From assembly GCF_022376445.1 (NCBI RefSeq), contig NW_025954963.1, forward strand, positions 992,001-1,056,000: a stretch of 64,000 bases of DNA, written 5' to 3'. Source of the DNA: Fomitopsis serialis. Lineage: Eukaryota > Basidiomycota > Agaricomycetes > Polyporales > Fomitopsidaceae. The notes under the pieces are model-generated. The model saw only the letters and a program-made list of their open reading frames with translations, searched no databases and was not told where the DNA came from. Below, one piece after another: positions 44,422-56,015 of the stretch. Each line of letters opens with the position of its first letter. The first letter of the stretch is position 1. Position numbers and translations under genes: made by a program.

Positions 44422-44512
44422 GATGGGAATGGCAGATGGTGTAGCTGCCGCAGAGACGCGAGCGGCCACGAATCGTTCAGGGACGGAGTTGACGGCCATC
44501 GCATCATCTTCA

Positions 44513-44553
44513 AGCACGTCCTCCACTTCCTCCACCTCCTCCTCCACCTCCTC
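44513..44553. repeat. (TCC/ACC) microsatellite
   Basis: A TCC/ACC trinucleotide tract in the unique stretch that joins the inverted and direct parts of the duplicated locus. Confidence 0.8.
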
Positions 44554-44639
44554 TAACGCATGTACAGGCTGCGGCAGTTCTGCGGGTTGTGGAAATCGAG
44601 TTGCTCGTGTCCGCCGTGTGTACGCCGTTGATGTGCCCG

Positions 44640-45628
44640 TTGACGCATCTCCATGAACGACGCGTAGTGGCGCCCGCGCGGTGATGATCATATTTGAGCT
44701 CTTCTTAATGATGACCTCGTACCGAAACCTACTCATTCCACTTTCATCCATCCAGCCTGGAGCAGACTACATCATTCGCATGACATCCAACATACAATCC
44801 CGGCGTGTAGCGCGGGCGACCCGTCTGACCGTCTACAGGGACGAGAATGCAGTCAACCGGCCCATGTGCGCTACTACCCGAGCGAAACCCCCGCCGACCA
44901 CTGCGACTGCCCCGGAGAACGCAAAACCAGTCGTCCTCACGCGGGTCACCACATCAACTGCCACCACCCGCACGAAAGCAGCTGCCTCCGCGTCGAATAG
45001 ATTTCTGACCGACAGTAAGCTCGCCGGACTGGATTCCCGAGTCGACGTCAGGAGTCCATCGACTGCATCTGGACGACCACGAGCTCCTTGATCTTGGCTG
45101 TCACATCCTCAATCTTCGCGGTCACTACCGGTTGCCCCCGCTCTACGCTCCGAAGACGACAAGACACTACCACCGGAGTACAGTGACTGGTCCCTGACGT
45201 ACGTGTTTGTGACACGGCTACGCGTTGCTCCGCTCATCCTCTCCGCAGCGAGTTGCGTGCCAGATGCTACCGCTCAGGTGATGCCCTCTAAGCGTACGCG
45301 AATACCTCGGCCCCGGCTCGATCCCATATGTCCCCGCATAGATGGCTATTATGCGATTCGTGTCGGCGGGCATGGACACGCGGCCGCGTTTCCTACCACC
45401 GTCCACTGTGACCGCTTGATTGAGGCCCAGGTCAGTGGTCGAAGGATCTCACGCGTGAGGTGAACACGAACATGGAAGTCTACGGCTTCCTTGCAACCAC
45501 GACGGCGAAGGTAAGCGTCTCAGACAGTGCCTCCGAGTGCCGGCTCAATGTCTCTTTCGTAGTGACGCTGACTGCTTCTCTCAAAACTTGTCCGAGCTCG
45601 AGCCTCACATCAACGGTCTTTTCACCCC
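44640..45628 (+). repeat. 1-kb duplicated block, direct partner at 3567-4557
   Basis: Offset +41073 from the first copy, with very few substitutions, ending at the same aconitase position (CTTTTCACCCC). Together with the inverted arm at 43111-44421 it forms a rearranged second version of the 1-4.6 kb locus that lacks the BCS1-like remnant. Confidence 0.9.
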
Positions 45629-45630
45629 AT
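45225..45630 (+). pseudogene. Mitochondrial aconitase fragment, copy 3
   Basis: Same aconitase blocks, introns, frameshifts and internal deletion as at 4150-4575. NLSELEPHINGLFTP here carries Ile as in intact aconitases, where the other two copies have Phe. This copy therefore keeps an ancestral base. The homology ends at 45628. Confidence 0.88.
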
Positions 45631-46115
45631 CTCGATTGTGTCCATGTACACGAAGGTCTGCAGCATCCGAGAAAGGCATACTATTACAGGCTCGCGTGTC
45701 ACAGCCACGAATAGATGCGAAAGCACCACTGTGTATGGCGGTTGACTTCGCTCAGATCAGTTACTCCGCTTGTATCGCTGTCCGAGTCTAGAGCTGGCAC
45801 GGTGGGCCGTTCCAAATCAAGCCGTGACCACTGGCATAGCCTGAGAAGTAAAGACACCGCCCGTATAACAATATTCTGTGCGCTTCAGAATGCCTGGTCA
45901 ATCTTGCCCTCAGTGTATTCAGAAAGGCGATGTAGACATCCTCCAGACTTGTACATTCGAATCCGAGCGAGTAGGCACGAAACGGTCGGCCCCGGACTAT
46001 CGGGCAACCGTACCCCCCTATAAGTACGAGCGTAGGGCGAGAACACTATGGACGGCAGGTAGAAGGAGCCTGGATCGAGCAGAAGTATGCAAAAATCAGC
46101 CCTAATCCCATATAG
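45631..46115. other. No recognisable gene
   Basis: Short ORFs, one with a CPQCIQKGDVDILQTC cysteine pattern at about 45900 (plus) that is too short to assign. Confidence 0.35.
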
Positions 46116-46799
46116 TCAGCGAGTTCTAGCAATGTAGCGTGTGATGAGACATACGGCTCTTCCTGCCTTTACCGTGTGTTCAAGCTGTTGACGCTGGGTA
46201 CGTAAACGGGCCAACCCCTCTTCCAGCTGCTTGATGCACTTGTTATCGGATTGACGCTGATCCCCGAGCGCCAAGAGTTGCTGGAGGAACGTGCGTTGTA
46301 GCAGGGCATAATGCTCTGCTTCGCGAGCCAAGTTCTCTTGGTCCCGTTCTGAGATCCGCACTTTCCCGCGGAGGTGGTCTAGCTTACGAGCGTGTTTGAC
46401 CACAGCATCCTCTCTATTGGTAGCGTCAACGGGCGGCCACTGAATGAAAGCACTATGAAGACTTGCCGTTCCACAGACTGCTGAAGATACCTATCCGTCT
46501 CGTCTTCCGCCAAGCAATCGGCGAGGTAGAGCCTCAAACAGATAGCCATATCAAGAGGCGCCCCACAGCGATTGATGGGGCAGAAGGATGCTCCCAGCCC
46601 TTCGTGTAAAGTGACGGAGAGGCAAAAGCGGCAGTATACGTGGCCTTCAAGGTGTGAGTCTGTGAGCGACCAAGTACTATCTGTGGCGGCGTGACGCCGA
46701 ACCTGACTGCGTACCACAGTGCTTTGACATGTATACCTGGGAGAATCTAGTGCTGTCCTGCAGCAAGCGGCTGTGACAGATTCCACATAGGGCATGCAT
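46116..46799 (-). CDS. RING-finger protein with C-terminal coiled coil
   Basis: Three exons, 46799-46715, 46644-46463 and 46409-46116, give 186 residues with introns of 70 and 53 bp. The model places the ring ligands in order: CGIC (C5, C8), C28 and H30 in SKHCGHVYC, C33 and C36, then CPINRC (C50, C55). The first intron splits the CG/H junction, and only this splice restores the HCGH motif, which supports the model. The last pair has four residues between cysteines where two are usual. A helical segment follows from about residue 85: HARKLDHLRGKVRISERDQE, ALLQRTFLQQLLALGD, QLEEGLARLRTQRQQLEHTV. RING proteins of this kind usually act as E3 ubiquitin ligases; that role here is inferred. No disabling lesion is seen. 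Confidence 0.75.
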
Positions 46800-47193
46800 G
46801 ACGAGTGGTGCAGCTCTCACCGACTCAAGGCCTCACTTTGAGGGCGACCGGCGTTATGTAACTCGCAGGCATAGGGTGACATACTAAGTATTAGTAGGGC
46901 GAGGACGCAGCGGCGTGACTTTAACCGTACAATGCGCGCCCACGCTGGCGCCGGCAAGCTGCTATTGTTCTTTTGTTCAGAAGTATCACAAAAGGGTCAG
47001 AGCCTTGCATTCGGACGAACGCAGCATTGTTCTCAATCTGGATTGGCACAGTCCGGGCTTGGTACTGGCTTGGTAACTCGCGTATAAAGCCGCGCATAGT
47101 AGCAACCACCACTTCAGCGCATTCCTCTTCATCGCTCCGGCTCTGGCTAGCCGCTCTTAGACTCTCGTTCCTTCATCTCATTTCCTCAGGCAG
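46800..47193. promoter_or_regulatory. Intergenic region between divergent RING and F-box genes
   Basis: The two genes start on opposite strands about 395 bp apart, so this stretch may hold both promoters. A 63-codon minus-strand ORF (46921-47112) shows no motif. No TATA box stands out. Confidence 0.3.
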
Positions 47194-49743
47194 ATGTTGC
47201 CGCTATCGCTATCCCGTAAGAAGCCCAATCGTGCTTCGCACGCCAGCCCGTCACAGCCTTTTAGTGGAGCCAACCTGTCGACAGCTGTCGTGCCGAAGGC
47301 AAAATCTGCACTTTTGAACCCCCACAGACTAAACCGCCCACCAGTAGACCCTTTCATAGTTCTACCCATGGAACTTCGTCTTGAGGTCGGTACCCTCCAC
47401 TCTTCACAGGCAACGCTGACTTGCAATATCACCAGACATGTTCATATCTTTCACCGCTCGATCTCCTCCAGTTGGGCCGCACCTGCCGATCGATCAAAGC
47501 TCACCTGAGGAGTGCACTGTTTCAAAGCGTATGGGGGAGGCGTCTACGTGGATCTACCCGCCCCTTCCGCCCCGCCCACCGTTCCTTACCCCACAACAAT
47601 ATGCCAGCTTGGTTCTCGAGTCACACTGCATGTCGTGCTTCGCAGAGGATATAGGCTACAAGCACGTGGTTTGGGAGTTCAGGGCTCGCTACTGCGATGC
47701 TTGTCTCGCACAGCGGTATGTATACGGAATGCATGAATTGACCTGTCTCATCGGTTCTCGCAGATCTACCTGTATAATGGGTATCGTTGAATACACACCT
47801 ACAGGGCGGTGACGCCTGAATGGATCCCCTCAGCTGGTTTCCTCCCTGGGATAGCGAGTAGGTCGTAGTATACTTTTGCGTTGAGACGGCGCTAAAAAGC
47901 CAACTTTACAGACGGAGGCCGGGTCGCCAACGGGGATCTCGTTCATCTCACATCAGCTCTCTCTGCATCAGGTTGCACAGCAGCCGTTGTGAGTCAGTTT
48001 TCACGGCTTGTACAGGAGGTGACGCGAGTGAGCGATCAACTTGACATCACATGCAACACTCTTCAGCTGATGCCCACCTATTACTGTCACAGTCAAAGCC
48101 CGGGTGGTCCGCTTGGGTGGTCCACAAGGACCATTGTATTCAAGATATGAAGCGCAGCCGAGCGCGCGAGTGAGCATTCGTCGCCCTCATTGGAATGGGG
48201 ATCAGTATTCAAGCGTTCTCAACAGCATCGCGCGGCGCCTATCCCAGCTTGGCTACGATAATGAGGTGTTGTTCCTCGGAATCGGCTACCAAAAGTTACT
48301 CGAAGATCCTATGGCCGATATCCCGGAAGAGATGACGGATGTCTGTTCGTGTTCTCAACATTATCGCATCGCTTTGCACGCGAACTGATACTGTACTTCA
48401 GGCTGGTCCAAGCTAAGAATGTGTTTCTGCAAGCTCATGGAAAAAAGAAGAGCCCTCCGCTTGCATTATCTGAACCGAGAGGGATGTCTTCGGCGCCTCA
48501 GAGCTTTGGACGATGCACTGGTACGCGTTCGTCCTCATATATCAGCAGACATCACCATTCCTCAAGCCGTCGATCTTGCGGCCATGCCTGAGATCAGATC
48601 GCTGGTGGACCTCTGCTATGGCGATCGTGTCTCGGCCGGGTCATTCGCGAAGCGTCTTCCCGGTCTCTTGTCAACCTGGGCCTCTGGTCCTCGCGGTGAG
48701 CTGGAACAACTCATGGACGCAGACAGGACACCTCCCCCACGCCCCTCTTCGCGCCGTTCCAAACGCCTTCAATCACCCAGCGGACTTGTTCTGGCCCTAT
48801 CCATATTTGAGTGCCAGACCTGCCGCGCCATCTTGCATGGAGATGCAGCCCTGTCTCACCCTTGTCAATATTACGAGCAGCCGGAATGGCGGCGAGCAGC
48901 CGGCGCCAGGCCCATCATAGACGGGGACTTTCCCCTTACTCTTGACGAGGATGCTTGTGATAACGCTGTCCTCGTGCATTATCGCGGCCGTCGTTCGTGG
49001 TCGATCTCTGGCCTTCGTTTCCAAGGAGCGAAGGCGAGAAGAGTGGTGGAGGCATGCGGTGTTGATCCGCTGACAACGTCTCGTGCAGCCCTCGACCGCT
49101 TAGACGTGCGAATTGCCTGTGCCGCGTGTAGTGTGCCTGGCAGAAGGCTGTTGGTCATGAACTGGAGTGCAGCGGTGCGTCGTGTTTTACATTCCGCAGC
49201 TAGTGCTGGCTTTTTAACACTTACGCAGGTTGCGCATTCACTCTCCGAACATAGACAAAACTGTTTGTCCACGGACGCCCCGGATTGGATCCTCGTTCGT
49301 GGAGACCTCGTCACAAGGGTGAAGTCGCTAGAGTTCTCACGTAGACGAGAGTCGCGTCGATCACACGAACTCACGAACTGTTACTGGGAATGCGCTTACT
49401 GCTTGGAGGGCCGCCTCACAGACGAGAAGTATCATGACCTGCGAGAACATGTTCGGAACGAGTAAGTCGTCTATTTTATAATTACACACGGCCGCTGGAG
49501 TTTGATCAAATTCCTAGACATGGACATCCACACGCGAGAAAGCATGACGACATGTACCTTAGACTAGATTCGGGCCCCTTTTTCCCCAGCCCGGTCCTTG
49601 TGCTGTCGGCACACTTACAGAGAGCGCGTTCACCGAGGCTTGATGCTTGGGAAATTGCGTGGATTCGCAAGAATCCCCTCGACTATAGTTACATCCCTGT
49701 AGTTCAAGCCAGCACTGGCATCGAGGGCGCTCGGCGCGTTTAG
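47194..49743 (+). CDS. F-box protein of basidiomycete-expanded type (one frame break)
   Basis: Exon 1 (47194-47385) ends in FIVLPMELRLE. A 50-bp intron joins to TCSYLSPLDLLQLGRTCRSI, completing an N-terminal F-box, the Skp1-binding motif. The frame then shifts by a base at a G5 run (47533-47537), after which YPPLPPRPPFLTPQQYASLV, CMSCFAED and FRARYCDACLAQR continue the family pattern. Later exons carry LNSIARRLSQLGYDNEVLFL and the long segment 48419-49465. That segment has FECQTCRAILHGDAALSHPC, VEACGVDPLTTSRAALDRLD and CAACSVPG, ending YWECAYCLEGRLTDEKYHDL. An intron after 49462 probably leads to a last exon ending at 49743. F-box proteins recruit substrates to SCF ubiquitin ligases. The G-run shift may be a real lesion or a sequencing error. 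Confidence 0.78.
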
Positions 49744-49952
49744 GCGCAGCAACATCCCGCAGGCGACCCCAGACTCTTGCGTAGTAGTAGGTCCTAGGTA
49801 GATTTAGTTCTGTTACATACGCTGATGGTCTGTCATCGACTGATCGCTCATTATACGGTGCGCCGCTCAACGCAACCGATCAGAATTTTCGGTATACTTG
49901 CTGAACATTACTGGAGTTAATGCAATGACGATTTCAGTGGACTTGAAAGCAG

Positions 49953-50300
49953 GACGAAATTACCGCCCTCGCATGGAATCCCCGCGTCCAGTATGCTCTC
50001 GCGGCAGTAGCACCGATTACGCCGTCGTCTGGGACCTTTCAGGCAAGCGAGAAGTTGCAGCCTCATGTGCGGCGGCGGCGGAGGGAGGTGGTGTGCAAGA
50101 ATTTGGCGGCGGGATGGCCATGGGCAGTAGGCGTGGTACGAGTGACGTCGCATGGCATCCAGACAATGTATTTTATCCTGCACCTGCTGACAGTATTGCA
50201 GGCTACACGTCTCATTGCAGCGGCTGAAGATGACAGGTCACCCGTTATTATGGTTTGGGACCTGCACGACGCTCGTGCCCCCGAAGAGTCAACTATCAAA
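49953..50300 (+). pseudogene. Sec31 (COPII coat) WD40 fragment
   Basis: Blocks match the N-terminal WD40 propeller of Sec31, the outer-coat subunit of ER export vesicles: DEITALAWNPRVQYALAAV, a one-base shift, TDYAVVWDLSGKREVAASC, then FGGGMAMGSRRGTSDVAWHP. An intron-like gap follows, then ATRLIAAAEDDRSPVIMVWD and LHDARAPEE. Only about 110 residues near the start of the protein are present. The frameshift and missing remainder make it a dead fragment. Confidence 0.85.
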
Positions 50301-51612
50301 CAAGCAGTTCGGCGGACACGAGCGGACGGACAGGTGTACGAGCGAGAACTAGTGACTTCGGTGGTGTGCGTGCAAACGGAAGTATGTGTAAACGGGTGGT
50401 AAATGGATGTATGGGTAGGTGAGCAAGAGGATGGACAGCGAGCGGGCGTGCGGGGGCTCTGAATTGATGGGCGGCAGGCAGGCGGGAGGGAGGATGCGCA
50501 GATAGTGAGTTGCACGGACCGGCGAGCGAGGACGCGGATCAGGGAGTCGGCGAGAGTGGGTGAGAGAATCGCCGGGGAAGTAGGCGGGTAAGTTACATGT
50601 GAGCATATAGGATGGTACGACGTACAACGTTTTCCGTGTGCTGTATGGGCCTACTACAGAAACACTGGAACATCCACTGATGCCCACTCACAGGACGGGA
50701 CGGAGCATTCGCTGTCGAAATTCAAAGGACCTTTCGCTCAAAAAAGACGGCCTCACTGAACACACCTGAACATCGCTGATGTTGTACCGCGGGTAGCAGG
50801 CGAGTATGGTTTACTTCGGTCTCTTGAGATCCCAGATGCATACTATCAGACGATACTGTACAGTCATGCGGCTGCGTAACATATGCGGGTGTGGAGATCT
50901 GTCAGGCCTCCAGGGTATAAGGTGTCGTTTGAATTGAAGAGGCTAAGATGCAGGGATGAACAATGCACACGCGACGCGCCCGTTCGCGCTGTATGCGTCT
51001 CGCGCGTCGCGCGACGCGCGACGCATTTCCTCATGTGATCGAGTGAGAGTTAACCACAAGCCGGGCCGTTACGCGCTCCGCTGACTCAGCGTTGCCCGTT
51101 GTGATCGTTGTCGCCGAAACCTGGTCTGCAGCTAATGTACGTCGTTGACTTTCAAAGCTCGACGCTCAAGCGCTCAACCCTGCATCCCATCGTATCACAA
51201 CAGTGACTGTGGTAGCTTAGGCCTGTGCTACTCATCTGGGCTCGGGTTGTGGTCGTTGAATCGCTCTGTCTGTCGTCTCAAGTCCTAAAATATGCCCTCA
51301 GAGCTCCATCGAACTGGTACATGGCACATACTACCGTCATCGTCCTCTGACATCTCAGCCCTGTTGGAGAACACGAGCGCAGGCGAAGGAAGGCAGTGGG
51401 AGGTAAGAACATGAGCCGTTCAGTGATCATCTTCTAACTTGCCCGCTGTCAGGTCATCACTTCCAGCGGCTTTCTGTCTCGAGCAGCGAGCGATCGTGGC
51501 AGTCCGCGCAGGTGAGCATCGCCGTTAATGGTGCTCTCTTGGTAGTAGTGCGCTGACGTGGGGCTTGCCATCCAGCGAAACATCTGAGGACGTTTACGAA
51601 GGGCCTATGGTT
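50301..51612. other. No recognisable gene; purine-rich tract and repeat copy B
   Basis: 50390-50620 is purine-rich with GCGAGCGGGCG-type strings like the satellite at 41.4-42.4 kb. 50881-51090 is the inverted copy of the dispersed repeat at 196-387. No coding motif is seen in the rest. Confidence 0.45.
50881..51090 (-). repeat. Dispersed repeat with CGCG palindromes, copy B
   Basis: Reverse complement related to 196-387. Its palindromic core is longer (GCGTCGCGCGACGCGCGACG) and could fold into a hairpin. Confidence 0.7.
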
Positions 51613-53190
51613 GTGGAGAAAGAGGCTTTGGGTAAGCCCACATGAAGCACGCATACTCCGCATATCTTACGTTGCACGCTCGTGCAGAGGTCGTGCCGAG
51701 CAGATGTGCTGTGGATTCGGCTCCAACGTCAGCACCTCCAGTACTACGAACACCGCTCTCTCAATTGCTGCGTAATGAAGCGCACGTTTCACAGCACGCA
51801 CCTGCCGGTCGCACCTTCATGACAGGGCCCAGGTTTGCAGACGAACGTCCTGGGCGCGCGACCACGATACCCACTACCCGCCATAGATTTCCCTTACTCC
51901 GCCCTGTCGGTACGTAGACGAATGCCTGATCGAGGGCCGCTGTCCTCACGTATTCGCCACAGCAGATGGGGCCGGCTTTCACGTTCAAGGTGAAGGATGC
52001 GACGATGACACCGACTCTAGTCTTTGCGCCGATGATGATTGCCTCAGCGCGTCGTCCATTTCCACGGACCTCGTGCCCGTATCATCTTTTCTCGCCGAGT
52101 CGCACGCAAATGTAAGCAGGTCTAGCATTGCTGTTCGGGTGCTCGTCGTGCTTTTCTCATGTCCATCGATGCTTAGGAAGTGCAACTTGAAGTCGACCAG
52201 CCTCACTTGCCCTATTCTTACAGTCAATTGGGAGCCGCTTGTCCAGAGACGTCGCTTTCGACACAAAGGGTTGCAACTTCTCCTCGTGGGCTTTCCCCGG
52301 CGGTCCCACTACCTCCTACTATTACCAGAACCTTCCCCTCACCGGTTGTCGCTGCACCCGATGTCTCTGTTGACGACACTTCTTCCGGGCAAAGCCAAGT
52401 GTCGGTGCCGAATAGTCTTCAGGCAGCAGATAGGGGTAACCTTCCCATGCGACGAGAGCGCAACCCTGACGCAGAAGGTCGACATAATATGCCTGCAAGC
52501 GGTGCTCGGGGCCTTACCATGCGAGCATACCCTACCGAACTGATCTCTCTTGCACGCGCACGACCCTCGTCGGCCCCGCCCGTCGGGTTGACCGTCGCGC
52601 GGCTATGCACTCCCACCCTCGGTTCGTCGAGGCCAGTCTCGGCGTTAGAACCGCCTGACGCAACGACGTTGGCCGCTCGGAACAAGGGAAACGGGAGACA
52701 TGCCTCGCGCGGTGCCAATGGTCAGCCTCCCGCCGAGGCCCGTCTTGCTGCCATCAGAGACTGGGAGCTTTACCGGAACTGCTCAAATTTCCGCAAAGGC
52801 CGCGAAGAGGGCCAGACGATCTGGTACAAAGTGGACTTGCCTTTCGCCGTCGATCAGCCACCGGCGTCTCTCGAAGCATCCCAAGGAGACCTTTTCATCC
52901 ACGTTGACACACGCACGAAGAAGTCGCGCATGTGGCTATGTGGCACGCAGGGACAGTGGGAAGCAGCGCAGGTAGGAGTACCACATCCTCGGTACAGAAA
53001 TCGGCGCCTCCACGTCAAGGCGGATGGCGAACCCAGCTGGGTCACTCGAGAGACCTTCATTGTGTATGGCAGCAAGAGAAAGAAAGAGCGGCAACATGAC
53101 GCCGAGGCAGAGCTACTAGTGAGTTTATGTCGTCATAACAGTACAGGGTGCTCATACAGGGCCTTATCAGGGCCTCATGGCTTGATTCTT
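51613..53190. repeat. 1.6-kb inverted repeat arm, partner at 37540-39115
   Basis: See the partner arm. A 6-bp difference near 51650 and substitutions after 53118 mark the edges of highest identity. Confidence 0.92.
51887..53118 (+). CDS. Unknown protein, Cys-rich N-part and basic C-part, copy 2 (partial model)
   Basis: Mirror image of 37610-38841: exon 51887-52111, 65-bp intron, exon 52177-53118 ending at a GTGAGT donor. The two exons encode 389 residues and are open. The main protein difference from copy 1 is RETFIVYG in place of RETSVVYG near the end. Sequence beyond the donor differs from copy 1, so a shared third exon is not assured. Confidence 0.6.
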
Positions 53191-53758
53191 CCGCCTGCTC
53201 ATCATTCTGCGCATCGTGGCCGAGGTGAGGGGCCCTCGCCGTGCGTCGGAGCAATTACTTGCTTATGTGCACGGTCTAGATGTCCGATACATTACTGTGT
53301 AACAATGACTAGCGGAAACCCCTGCTCCGCTATGGGCTAGAGGCTATCATGCAATCAATGAATGCTTGCCAATAGTGCTGTGTACGAAGACGCACTGCAA
53401 AGGCCACTTAGTCGCCTCCTCTTTTCTAAGTACAGATAGCATAGCATGCATGTTGTACTTACGTGGAAGACCGCAACTGCCACCGGAGCCCGTCGCAAAC
53501 ACCCTTGAGACATCTGTCTCGCAGCCAGCTCCGAATGCTCTGCCGACATTGCGTCCACACTTACCAACACCTCTGCACAACTCTCATTTCTCTGGAGCTG
53601 AAGTGTTTCTCCCGCTTGGCTCTTAAGTATTACGCGGATGAGTAACTACAAATAAGCCTTCAAAATGATAGTATCATTCGGTTTCGGATGTCTCCTCCGT
53701 GGCTCGCTCGCACTCGCGTCGCGTCACCGTTCACAAAAAGCGACAGCACGAATGTGCT
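53191..53758. other. No recognisable gene
   Basis: Short ORFs on both strands without motifs, between the inverted repeat arm and the second MITE. Confidence 0.35.
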
Positions 53759-53760
53759 TA

Positions 53761-54117
53761 CAGTGTCTTGCATAAGTAGTGGTTGTCACACGCGCGCGAC
53801 GCAAACTTGTTTGGTCCCCTTTGACCAGCCCCAAGGCGCCACCGGGATTGATCAGTCCCGTTAGCTGCGTAGTGTGTAGGCCATCCCAATGCTTTATTTC
53901 TACTCATTCAAGACCTCGTATTCAGGACACTCCGTCTGCTCTCACAGCACGAAGTATGGAGATGAACCGGCTCAATATGCAGGATACCGAGCATGTCGGA
54001 CAAGCTGAGTACTAGTGTAGTCTTGCCGGTGTCGGCCGCGGGGTGTGTGGCGCGGGGAGCCAGGGAGACGCCCGGGCGCGTCGCGCGCGGAAGTGACAAC
54101 CACTATGCAAAGCACTG
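53761..54117. mobile_element. 357-bp MITE with ~42-bp imperfect terminal inverted repeats and TA target site
   Basis: The left end starts CAGTGTCTTGCATAAGTAGT and continues GGTTGTCAC...CGCGCGACGC. The reverse complement of the right end reads CAGTGCTTTGCATA, a 3-4 bp gap, then GTGGTTGTCAC and CGCGCGACGC. TA dinucleotides flank both ends (53759-53760, 54118-54119). No transposase is encoded. The CAGTG terminus and TA target suggest Tc1/mariner-type mobilisation. Confidence 0.8.
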
Positions 54118-54203
54118 TAATATTCTTCTCGACTTAAGTACTGAGTGTACAGTAGTCAAAGCGTGATATTAAATAGAGTTAAAAAAGAGTAAAAAGCATA
54201 TTA

Positions 54204-55362
54204 GACATAACATACTCTACTCTTTTCGTGTCTCGTCTGGCCCGTGGTCGCTGAGCATCGCCGTTCCCCGAAGCGTCGAGCAGGTATAAGAGGGTACGTT
54301 AAGGTCGCCCAACGAGGAACTGTGGCTCATATGTTGGTAGGATTTCGTGGGCAGCCGAGGACATCGAGGCCGCCTTCGACGAGAACCCCCAGCGTGCGTG
54401 CACCCTCCGGGCGGGGCCCTGTGGCGGCGCCCACCTCGCTCGCGCGCCGCCGAAGCCACACGTTCTGCTGCCTCGTTCGACTTCTACTGCGCCGCTCGAT
54501 TCTCCCGCACCCTCGCCTTTCCCCGCACCCTTGCTGCCTGCCCGCGCATCCTCACCTTGTCCTCGCACCCTCGCGAGGTCGCCCGCCGCGCGCAATGCTC
54601 GCGCGCAGTCAGCTGCGGCATCGAGCCTGCCTGCAGCGGTCTGGGGCATTGCTCTGCCCTCCCCGGGGCGAGTGACGACCCCGCACTGCAGCTGACCCTC
54701 GCCAATGCGTTGCGTGCACCAGCAACGCGGCTGCCAGAAGTCACACCCCCATCCCGGCGCTCCCAGAACGCGCCCGGCTGCCCTCGCAGTTCCTTCGCCC
54801 TCAGGTACTGCGCCCGCCTCCGAAGACGAGATTGTTTGGTGGACAGGGTACGAACGAGGTCTACTTCGACGAGCTGCAATCGCGTTACGACACGCACACG
54901 CCTTGGTCTCGCCTTTCCTCCTCGCTTCGGAGGTACTTCGCCCTCTCGTCCGCGGTCTCGCGTCTTCCACCTACTATAAGCATGGCCTGGGTGCCATCTC
55001 TTAGGTGGCTGGTGCTGCGCTGCGCCCCCCTATTGCGCACCTCGTGTCCGCCCCCGCATCACTACCCCCCATCGGGCTCGCGCAGCTCACCCAATACCTG
55101 ATCACTCGCCGCGTCGCGCGTATCGACCCCGGCGAGATGCGCGAGAAGCTCCAAGATGCGACCGGTCACTCCCAAGGCGCCGTCTCTGCCGCTGCCGTCG
55201 CGGCCTCGAGAAGCCTCGAGTCGTAATGCTTCGAGAACAGCAAGGAGGGAATGGAGTGGCTCTTCTACTGCGGCTACCGCGGCCAGCAGGCATTCCTCGC
55301 GCTCGCGCTTGAGCCGAGCATCGTAGAAGGCGCAATAGAGGGCGAGGGCGCGCCGAGCCCCA
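54204..55362. repeat. Inverted copy of 18803-19962 carrying FAS1 starts
   Basis: Paired coordinates sum to about 74163. The left edge is at TAGACATAACATACTCTACT, the right edge at GGCGCGCCGAGCCCC, where the sequence switches to the unidentified gene fragment at 55363. Confidence 0.92.
54832..55362 (+). pseudogene. FAS1: FAS1 version 1 SAT-domain fragment, inverted copy
   Basis: The plus strand encodes FGGQGTNEVYFDELQSRYDT, a frame break, LLASEVLRPLVRGLASSTYY, the same ISW-to-stop nonsense, LAQLTQYLITRRVARIDPGE, the ATGHSQGAVSAAAVAAS active-site elbow, the same second stop, then WLFYCGYRGQQAFLALALEP ending at EGAPSP. It shares both stops with 18803-19331 and is cut off at 55362. Confidence 0.9.
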
Positions 55363-55648
55363 TGTGCGGCCGGAACGTGTCTTGGCGGCGCAGCACCATT
55401 TTCCCGACAAGCTGCACGATGGAGCGCATCGCACCCTGGCCGGGGGCAACGCCGCGCTCCATCTTCAGGACTAGTAGTGCGCCGACCTCCTTGCTCCCCT
55501 GCTTCTCGCGCTTGCGCGCCCGCCGCGCATGTCCGCGCATGTCCATCGCGGCGTGCAAGCCGTGCTTGCGCATGCGCCTCGTGTCGTCGTCGAAGGCTTC
55601 GTCTGAGGTGTCCATATCCGCATCGATATCAAGGGCTACAAGTCGCAA
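55363..55648 (-). pseudogene. Fragment of an unidentified gene, second copy
   Basis: The minus strand reads DIDADMDTSDEAFDDDTRRM, then RKHGLHAAMDMRGHARRARK, KEVGALLVLKMERGVAPGQG and AMRSIVQLVGKMVLRRQDTF. The second half matches the fragment at 6790-7077 with substitutions. Here the join after GVAPG is in frame, so this copy is closer to the parent gene. It is truncated by the FAS1 fragment at 55362. Family not recognised. Confidence 0.55.
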
Positions 55649-56015
55649 TCATAATATCCGGCGACGCCCGAAGGGCGTCGGAATTGTTGCTATCCGAGTC
55701 GCCCATTTGCTCAAACCGACACCCTTGACGTATATTCATCAAAAGCTTTCCTACAGGCCAACGCGACCTAAGCCCACCGGGGTCCGTGACGAGACAATTG
55801 AGTACTATGACTTGCGAGGCGACAAGCTTTGTACCCGCGGACACCGGCCCCGCATGGAGAACATCGTCCGTCTCCGAGTCGGAAGCCAGCAGGATTAAGC
55901 TCAAGCGCAGAGTCGACAATCTGAATATCAACCAACGCAAAATGCGGCCCTAGGTACGCACGGTCGCGTCAGCGCGTGCATATGGACTCAGTGCTATCCA
56001 ACATACCTTGACAAT
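55649..56015. other. No recognisable gene
   Basis: A 103-codon minus ORF and a plus frame overlap without motifs. Confidence 0.35.
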
